14,916 nt of DNA from Funneliformis mosseae (taxonomy: Eukaryota > Glomeromycota > Glomeromycetes > Glomerales > Glomeraceae). Made by a program: the position numbers and the translations under genes. This document shows positions 9,281-14,916 of this stretch, in pieces; position 1 is the first letter of the stretch; each line of letters begins with the position of its first letter. The notes under the pieces are model-generated. The model was not told the DNA's origin. It was given only the letters and a program-made list of their open reading frames with translations, and searched no databases. The stretch lies in contig CAJVPP010002422.1 of the NCBI GenBank assembly GCA_910592005.1, positions 1-14,916 on the forward strand, read 5' to 3'.

Positions 9281-9734
9281 ATCAATTAGTTAATTATATT
9301 TTTCAAATTATTATTTTTTTGCAGATCTATTAATTTTATTTTTATAATATATATTATGTTTAATTATTTAATATGTATAAATATTTTTATATTTTTAATA
9401 AGTCTTATTACCTTTCTATTAAAGGTAAAAAAATAGAATAATAGTTTTTTTCATTAATTAAATAATAAACTTATATAATAAAAAATATAATTAATCAAGT
9501 ATAAAACTTATCTTTTATAACTATTCATAATTACTTAAATTATGTCTAACTATTTGAATCTTTTTGCAATCCTTTAATTATTAATAAATTTATTATATAA
9601 TTTTATATTAATTTGTTATATTAATATAGAATTTCTAAAACATATTCTCTAAATATTTTTATGTTTATTTTTGTGTTTTTTATTAAAAATAATTTTTGAT
9701 ATTATTGTAAATTTTTTATATAATGTATTTTAAG
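9281..9734. repeat. diverged duplication, copy 1 (partner 10801-11343)
   Basis: Ordered matches to 10801-11343 include ATCAATTAGT (9281), GCAGATCT (9321-9328), a 26-base exact block at 9486-9511 that includes TTAATCAAGTATAAAACTTA, TCTCTAAATATT (9646-9657) and TTTAAG at the end. Offsets grow from 1520 to about 1609, so copy 2 carries extra bases. No coding capacity was seen in either copy. It could be a decayed transposon or a non-coding segmental duplication. Confidence 0.7.
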
Positions 9735-10049
9735 AAATAATGAAACTGTAATATAATAGTAGAAAATATTAATAAAAAATAAAATAATGATAGAAATTAT
9801 TAATGAAAGAAATAGGAATTAAAGATCATTAGAAAAAAGAATAGGAATTAAAAATTATAAAAATTAGAAATTATTAGAAAATTAAAATCATTAAAAAAAA
9901 CAGGAATTAGAATTAATAAGAAAGAATAAAAATTTAAAGTAATTATAATATTCAAAATAATTATTATATTATGAATTTATATTATAATTTGTATATTTAT
10001 AAATTCTACAATATTATAAATTTTAAAAAATAGCAACAGGTCCATTTTT
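9735..10049. other. A-rich spacer, no gene seen
   Basis: Loose purine-rich units such as AGGAATTA and AGAAATTATTA recur from 9780 to 9930 and look like a degenerate microsatellite. No frame of note was found. Confidence 0.45.
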
Positions 10050-10207
10050 AGTTACAGTTATAAGTAAAGATGATTCCTATAATTATTTTCAAATTTAATT
10101 GAGTTGTAACTTAATTACTCTATAAGAAAATTTAATTGCATCACAAGTTGCAACTTAATTGTAATATTTTTTTAATTATGATAACCATCTTTAGCTATAA
10201 GTAATTT
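10050..10207. repeat. second fold-back element, about 158 bases
   Basis: The left arm at 10050-10086 (GTTATAAGTAAAGATGATTC and flanks) matches the reverse complement of 10173-10207 (CTTATAGCTAAAGATGGTTA) over about 33 bases with small gaps. Inside, AATTGAGTTGTAACTT opposes the reverse complement AATTAAGTTGCAACTT. A perfect 12-base palindrome, AAGTTGCAACTT, lies at 10145-10156. It shares the GTTGCAAC core and AATTGTA-type sequence with the element at 6413-6530, so the two may be one MITE-like family. Confidence 0.6.
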
Positions 10208-10800
10208 AATTAAAACAGTTATAAAAAAAATTAAAATCATTAATTAAATAATAAATTAAATAAATAAAAATTATATATAATAAATAAATTATAAATTAAT
10301 AAATTAAATCTGATTTCTTATTACAAAATTACTATTAAAAAATTTACAAAAAATAATAATAATAAATTTAAAAAAATAAAAAAATAAATAAATAAAATCT
10401 ATTTTTATTGCATTTAATAATTATTAAAAAATTTGTTATTATTATTCTAAAATAATATAATTTAAAAATAAATGAATAAATTAATAATATAAAATAAATT
10501 AATAAATAAACAATAATTTACTTATTTTAGTTGCTAAAAACAATAAAAATCACATAATATGATAGTAAATAATTAGAAAATGATAAATTTTAAGTAATAT
10601 GAGATAGAAAAGGGTTAATTTTTTTATTTTTTATTATTTTATTATTATTTTTACATTTTTTAGATGATTTTAAGAGTTGATTTTTATTATTTTATTAATT
10701 ATTTTATGATTTTAGATAATTTAAAATTTTATTTTTCTATTTTTTTATATTTTTAAGCAATTTCAAAAATAATTTTTTTATTTTTTAATATTTTATGTAG
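10208..10800. other. A/T-rich spacer between duplicated copies
   Basis: The stretch is mostly AAATAAATAA-type units. No reading frame, RNA fold or element end was seen. Confidence 0.5.
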
Positions 10801-11343
10801 ATCAATTAGTCAATTTCATTTCTATATGTAGATCATTTTTGTCAATTAATAATCTATTTAATTTATATATTAATTTTATTGCTTGCAGATCTTTCAACTT
10901 TATTTCTATTAAATATTTTTAGTTAAATTATTTTATTAATTATCTATAATATATAAATATCTTTGTAATTTTATTAAGATTCATTACTTTTTTAGTAAGG
11001 TAAACTAATAAGGTGTTAATTTTTTAAGTAATAAACTTATTATTATATTAATAAAGGAATATAATTAATCAAGTATAAAACTTATTTTTCATATTCTTCA
11101 TAACTATTCATAATATTTAAAATTGTTTATAATTTATTTGTAAAACCTTTTGCATTCATTACAATCTCTTTAATTATTATTAATACATTTATTATTTGAT
11201 ACTATATTAATTACTATATTGATTTAAAGCTTCTAAAGTATAATCTCTAAATATTGTTATATTTATTTTTATGATTATCTTACATATTTTTATTGAGAAT
11301 AATCTTTAAAATTATTGTGAATCCTTATTCATAATACTTTAAG
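10801..11343. repeat. diverged duplication, copy 2 (partner 9281-9734)
   Basis: It holds the same landmarks in the same order: ATCAATTAGT (10801-10810), GCAGATCT (10885-10892), the 26-base exact block at 11060-11085, TCTCTAAATATT (11244-11255) and CTTTAAG at 11337-11343. It is longer than copy 1. An internal GTAGATCA..TCAATTA duplication near 10796-10850 accounts for part of the extra length. Confidence 0.7.
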
Positions 11344-12202
11344 TAATTATTATAGTTTATTTACTCTTTCATGATTTTTATTAAAGTTATTATCCAACAT
11401 AAAGTATAAATTATCATATTACTAATTAAATTATATTTTGACAAATGAATTATATTTTAATAAATATAATTATTTATTAATAATTATAATAAATGTTGAA
11501 TTGATATAATTGATTTTGATATTATTAAAATTAATTTGTGCTAAATTATAAATAAATATTTAAAATATTTTACATTATATTTTATATACTTATTTGGCTA
11601 AATTAAGACTAATTTTAGGCTAATTTATAATTGTTTAAATTTTGAATTAATTTTAAATTAATGCTAAATTGAGATTAATTTTATGGTTGAATTTAAATTT
11701 AAAATTGATGCTGAATGGCTTTATTTAATTGAAATCGATTAGTGTTTATTATATTGATCAGAAAATATAATTAATTAATCGTAAATAATATTAAAATCAG
11801 CCTAAAATTAGCATTTAATTTTTAGTTACTTTGAACTATTTCTAGAAGTGTATTACTTATTAAATATAACATTTAATTATACATATGTATGATTAGTAAT
11901 TTAAAATTTTGTTTTGTATTATTTTTTCTTATACTTTTTTTTTTCTTAAAATTTTTTACGTTATTTAACTCATCTTTCTTTATTAATAATAAGAATGTGA
12001 TTTGTTTTATTGACTAAAGAAATAATTTTAAAATTTTAAAATACATCAAGAAATGTAAATACAGACAAATTTAACAATATGTAAATAGGTTTATTTATTA
12101 AGTTTTATAAAGCCTGTAATTGTTTAAATAAAATTGTTAAATTGCATAATAAAATATTATTTAATTAATTAAAACAATTTTTAGTAAAATTAAGAAAATT
12201 TA
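11344..12202. other. A/T-rich spacer, no gene seen
   Basis: No frame or RNA gene could be supported. Several TAATTTTAGGCTAATTT-like short repeats occur around 11590-11720, based on the words CTAAATT, TTAAATT and GGCTAATTT. They look like local slippage products. Confidence 0.5.
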
Positions 12203-12373
12203 ATGGTTAAATATAAAGCATTATCATTATATACTGGATTTTATATTTTAGTAAAAGGAATTTCTAAAATATTTGAGAAAATTAGAGTGGTGAACTTATT
12301 TGATGCTTTTCAATCTAAAAGTTTACATAAAACTTTGAATGGTCATATGAAATCTATTACTAATCAAGGATAA
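12203..12373 (+). pseudogene. 56-codon unidentified reading frame, possible gene remnant
   Basis: ATG at 12203-12205 opens a frame to TAA 12371-12373. The second half, KIRVVNLFDAFQSKSLHK followed by TLNGHMKSITNQG, has a residue mix typical of a real globular protein. The first half is more hydrophobic (LSLYTGFYILVKGI) and holds TTTTAG at 12246-12251, which could be an intron end, so the true exon may begin there. The next broken frame begins 76 bases downstream. I recognise no family. It may be the start of the same lost gene as 12450-12728. Confidence 0.3.
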
Positions 12374-12449
12374 AATAATTAGATCCATTAGAATTTGATG
12401 AAATTTAATTAATACTTAACTCACCTTTTGCTAAAATAGATACTCTTAA

Positions 12450-12728
12450 AAGCCTTTTACAAAAGGTTTGGATCTGACTAACTTTATTGTACTATTAAGA
12501 GGTGATGATGCCAAACAATTGAAAGCTTCTTGGATTGTTAAATGAATGATGGTGGAATAAAGCTTGAATTACTTAAGGAAAAGAATTAAAGATTCATATG
12601 CATTATCTGACACAAGCTTTATACAATCTGATATTTCAGAAAACATTTATACTCCTGTTGCAGATATCCAAAAATACTTAAATAAACATCTTAATAAATT
12701 GAGGATGATTATTTCTTTGTATTACTAA
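12450..12728 (+). pseudogene. broken unidentified coding region with two close in-frame stops
   Basis: One frame reads KPFTKGLDLTNFIVLLRGDD, then AKQLKASWIVK up to TGA 12543-12545. It continues past a second stop (TAA 12558-12560) with LNYLRKRIKDSYALSDTSF, then ISENIYTPVADIQKYLNK, and ends at TAA 12726-12728. Each part looks protein-like, and the same frame persists across both stops, which is the signature of an old coding region with point-mutation stops. Just upstream another frame reads LNSPFAKIDTLKSLLQKV (about 12417-12473), which would need a frameshift to join. I do not recognise the protein. A decayed host gene or a transposon-encoded protein are both possible. Confidence 0.45.
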
Positions 12729-13745
12729 AAATTACAAGTGACACGTGATACTCAAAATAATAAAATATAATAAATGTCGAATCCGTCAAAATTTACACAA
12801 CTTCAATTCAATTCAATCTGATTATAGTCTAGAATGTGATTAAATTTTTTTTATTTGTTCTAAATTCAATCTCTACCATAGAAAAACCTAGAACATCATA
12901 TTGAAAATATCATACATATTATTGGTATAACGTTACATCCGAATATTAATTTTCTCAATGTTGTGAACGAATAGACATTTAAATAAGATTTTGAAAGTAG
13001 TATTCGTAATCTTTTTTCCTTTCAAGGTTGCACAATGCACATCAAAGCTCTATTTTTTTTTTTTTAAAAAAAATACCGATTAAGTATAGCATCCATACCG
13101 TTTTAGTGAAATTATTAGAAAATTATTTTGATCTTGAAATGATAAGCTTCTGGAATTGATTCCAACATTATAAAAAGAATGTTTTAAATCGGTACCTTTC
13201 AACTTTCACTAAAAATGAATATATCTTATTGAAGTTATAAGTTAATTATAGGAGTTAACAATTTGAAATATATATGATAATAAATGATAATGCAAAAGGA
13301 GTGGTTAAAAAAAACTCATTACTAAATCGGTGAGCTTACCAATTTATCATATAAAAAAATGTGAGAATTGCTTTTGTAAAAAAAAAGCTTCCCTATTTTC
13401 ATTTTCATTTTCATTTTTATTTTTTTTTATCTATAAGGTATTTAAGAAATAATAACTTTCAGCTACTTAACTCGACATTTTTTTCATTATATTTGAAAGA
13501 ATTTTAACAAAAAATGTAATAACTCATATCTTATGTCACAATGTAATTTCTTTTCTTGTAATAACTTTAGATACCGTTCCACTGCTTATATAATATATAC
13601 TTCATTTAATTTACTTTGCAAATATCCATTACTAGTTACCTATTTTTAAATTAAATTATGACAGCAATAGGTAATTTTATGTAATTTATTTGATATCGCA
13701 TTCTAGTAACAACATTAAAATCGATCAAACTTTCTGATTCTCCAG
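12729..13745. other. spacer with simple repeats and a possible short exon
   Basis: There is no firm gene. A 30-codon frame (12882-12974), preceded by an acceptor-like CTCTACCATAG, reads NIIHIIGITLHPNINFLNVV and might be an exon scrap. An E-box-like CACGTG sits at 12741-12746 inside the imperfect palindrome AGTGACACGTGATACT. A T13 run followed by A8 lies at 13053-13073. TTTTAGTGAAA (13101-13111) is the exact complement of TTTCACTAAAA (13204-13214). Three CATTTT units occupy 13400-13417. The region ends with TTCTGATTCTCCAG, a good branch-plus-acceptor sequence for the exon that follows. Confidence 0.4.
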
Positions 13746-14536
13746 GGGAAAAAACCGTATTCTTTGCTTTAACTTGCTCAATTACTATGAACATCATTGT
13801 CATATGAGATCAAGATTCATGTATTGTTCGATGACTTGTATTGAAGATATCAGCTTTCATCAATTTAAAATTTTTCCTTTTGACGATAGATACCAAGCCA
13901 ATGCAACTCTATATTTTAAGAATACGTATGAAAATGTCCTTGGCATATTTAAACTTGGTAATCTAATTTAAATTTATTTTACTACATGTGTCTATTCATA
14001 CTGTATATATAATCCTTGAATTGATTTCATTATATATGTATCCTTTACTGCTCCTATAACAATAACTACAAATTTATCATCGTTACCTTCTTTAACGTAT
14101 ATTCTAACAACGACATCCTCAACTACAAATGCACCATTTTCTCCACCATATTCACAAAGGTCTTGCTATAATTGTAATGTATCAATTAGTATCGTTTGGA
14201 GATATGGGGAAGATGGCAAACCATTTTGTAACGCATGTGGTTTATAGTAAGAATTGTACTGTTGTTTTAATTTTTTTTTTATAATATTTTTCCAAAGTAT
14301 TAATAAAATAAGTTATGATTTAACCTTAGGACTCGTGGTACGAATCATTTGTACGAAAATGTAAACGGCAACGTTCATGTGATTAGAACAAAACATAAGA
14401 CAAAAGTGTTCAAACGTGCATTATTTATGGCACAAATACGACATCTGCTTGGAGAAAGTATGGAGGTAATAAAAGGTGTAATAGATGTGGGTTGTTTTAT
14501 AAAAGTAATGGTTATGATAAATCACATTCACATTAG
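13746..14536 (+). pseudogene. degraded two-finger GATA-type zinc-finger transcription factor
   Basis: GATA factors bind WGATAR DNA in the nucleus through C-X2-C-X17-C-X2-C zinc fingers. Finger 1 (14164-14244) is textbook: CYNCNVSISIVW, RYGEDGKPFCNACGL. It is preceded by a Thr/Ser/Pro-rich linker open from 14020. Finger 2 (14417-14503) reads SAWRKYGGNKRCNRCGLFYK, but in a different frame, and ends at TAG 14534-14536. Upstream, an exon-like frame follows the CTCCAG acceptor at 13745 and runs to TAA 13969-13971 (QANATLYFKNTYENVLGIFK); I recognise no domain there. Between the fingers comes TRGTNHLYENVNG, the usual family continuation. Lesions seen: stops at 13969 and 14017 unless an intron with a lost acceptor covers them; a TAG at the 14246/14330 splice join; a one-base frame change near 14402-14406; and Tyr for the second Cys of finger 2. 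It is almost certainly a non-functional copy. No upstream exon with a start was found. Confidence 0.75.
14247..14329 (+). other. intron of the GATA gene remnant
   Basis: This 83-base GTAAGA...TTAG interval interrupts the finger-1 C-terminal helix right after Cys-Gly-Leu, a position where GATA-factor genes may carry an intron. It is T-rich, with AGTTATGAT as a possible branch region. Joining 14246 to 14330 makes TA+G, a stop. Using the AG at 14311-14312 instead restores Tyr-Tyr but loses the frame that encodes TRGTNH. Confidence 0.6.
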
Positions 14537-14719
14537 GTGATTAGTATCTTAACATATTGAGGATTTCAAGTTCTGAGAAATTTTTGACTAAAATTAAGAG
14601 CTTAATGCATTTTTAATCTAATAACTTCAAAAACTAAAATGCAATAAAAATCTCAATTTCGTTAAAAAATTCCCGAAACCTGATTTTCTTAGCAATCAAC
14701 CCATATGATAATAGATATA
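14537..14719. terminator. possible 3' end region with hairpin and AATAAA
   Basis: TGCATTTT (14606-14613) pairs exactly with AAAATGCA (14636-14643), and AATAAA follows at 14643-14648. This is about 110 bases after the end of the GATA reading frame and would suit a polyadenylation signal. In such A/T-rich DNA, AATAAA is common by chance, so support is weak. Confidence 0.25.
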
Positions 14720-14752
14720 CCGGGGGGGGGGGGGAACAAAAGTATTGCCCCC
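14720..14752. repeat. outer terminal repeat of the Tc1-like element
   Basis: The poly-G tract (14722-14734) can pair with CCCCC at 14748-14752, giving a short hairpin within the terminal repeat. The motif AACAAAAGTATTG lies between them. A 13-G run is striking in DNA this A/T-rich. It may also be length-variable between copies or prone to sequencing error. Confidence 0.65.
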
Positions 14753-14824
14753 TTTTATTTTTTCAATAATTTTTTTTTTTTTACAGAAACAAACAAATTT
14801 TTTTTTTTTTTTCGAAAACTGCCA

Positions 14825-14916
14825 TTAATATTTAGTATGTCCTCCATTGGCGTCGATCACAGCCTGAATTCTATTTGGCATTGATCGCACCATGATTCGG
14901 TACTCTTTTTGTGATA
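14825..14916 (-). CDS. Tc1-like transposase, C-terminal fragment
   Basis: The minus strand encodes 29 residues ending in the signature tail SMPNRIQAVIDANGGHTKY, then TAA (complement of 14825-14827). The M-P-x-R-I/C-Q-A-V-I-x-A-x-G-G-H-T-K-Y ending is characteristic of Tc1-family DDE transposases, which cut and paste the element at TA sites. It marks the last residues after the catalytic domain. The catalytic Asp and Glu residues lie upstream of this piece and outside the window, so whether the enzyme is intact cannot be told. No stop or frameshift occurs in the visible part. The sequence matches the family consensus closely, which suggests a rather recent insertion compared with the decayed neighbours. 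Confidence 0.9.
   Translation of the reverse strand, partial: SQKEYRIMVRSMPNRIQAVIDANGGHTKY

Larger units (their letters stand above)
14720..14916 (-). mobile_element. Tc1/mariner-superfamily transposon end, cut by the window edge
   Basis: The element appears to begin right after a TA (14718-14719), the usual target of this superfamily. The outer end is CC followed by 13 G (14722-14734) and AACAAAAGTATTGCCCCC, close to the AAAAGTATTG motif common in Tc1 terminal repeats. Two long T runs (T13 at 14770-14782, T15 at 14798-14812) separate it from the transposase stop at 14825. The transposase reads toward this end, so this is the 3' end of the element; the 5' end lies outside the window. The distance of about 105 bases from stop to end is normal. 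The other terminal repeat is not available, so the exact boundary is inferred. Confidence 0.8.

Noticed and set aside
12736..12751. CACGTG E-box palindrome as a promoter element
   Set aside because: No supported gene start is nearby, and a 6-base site is expected by chance in a window of this size.
13101..13214. TTTTAGTGAAA / TTTCACTAAAA inverted repeat as a transposon
   Set aside because: The 11-base arms are A/T-rich, the 92-base interior shows no further pairing, and no target duplication was seen.
13774..13971. 65-codon frame as a separate gene
   Set aside because: Its nominal start is TTG, not a normal eukaryotic start. It lies after a good acceptor and in the same frame as finger 1, so it was treated as an exon of the GATA remnant.
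14349..14540. 63-codon frame as a separate gene
   Set aside because: It starts with TTG. Its first part is the inter-finger region of the GATA remnant, and its second part is the wrong frame over finger 2.
1..14916. CRISPR array, bacterial operon or phage-like system
   Set aside because: There are no regularly spaced identical short repeats and no ribosome-binding-site-led gene runs. The introns and gene families present are eukaryotic.

Overview
This is a eukaryotic, gene-poor, extremely A/T-rich window. Two-thirds of it (about 2640-12200) contains no gene I can support. The edges hold broken genes, repeats and the end of a Tc1-type transposon. Spliceosomal introns with GT..AG borders, a two-finger GATA zinc-finger gene, an arginine/serine-rich (RS) stretch and a Tc1 transposase tail rule out a bacterial source. 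The mix fits an AT-rich, transposon-laden fungus. A Glomeromycotina arbuscular mycorrhizal fungus such as Rhizophagus, Diversispora or Gigaspora is my best guess, but this is inference; anaerobic chytrids, amoebae or AT-rich animals are not excluded.

Left part (1-2640). A G/C-richer segment (1-230) is built from TTTGAGTC, CGAGTTC and ACCCGA motifs. It is followed by a degenerate tandem array (about 240-1065) whose best-conserved core is two 140-base copies, 254 bases apart, each opening with the splice-donor-like GTAAGTTT. A (TTA)8 microsatellite follows. Between 1390 and 2631 lie several coding-looking blocks on the plus strand: an RS-rich reading frame with one internal stop, a short frame, a two-exon model with a clean GTAAGTAT donor, and a basic 60-codon frame. 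They may be pieces of one decayed multi-exon gene, though nothing proves they belong together.

Middle (2640-12200). This is an A/T desert, with stretches of 50-70 bases lacking any G or C. Structure inside it includes a Thr-codon-like trinucleotide tract (4311-4355), a cluster of CCCTAA-type telomere-like motifs (5200-5352), a gapless quasi-palindrome (6413-6530), a second fold-back element (10050-10207), and a diverged duplication (9281-9734 and 10801-11343).

Right part (12200-14916). Two unidentified broken reading frames (12203-12373 and 12450-12728) precede a degraded GATA zinc-finger gene (about 13746-14536, plus strand). That gene has an intact first finger. Its second finger lies in another reading frame and has a zinc-ligand Cys replaced by Tyr. 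At 14720 a Tc1/mariner-superfamily element begins at a TA dinucleotide with a 13-G tract. Its transposase reads leftward, ends at 14825 and continues beyond the window.

No operon-like or novel multi-gene system is visible. The window looks like a graveyard of decayed genes and repeats, and its most interesting content is the GATA relic, the RS relic, the exon/intron-like tandem array and the fold-back elements.
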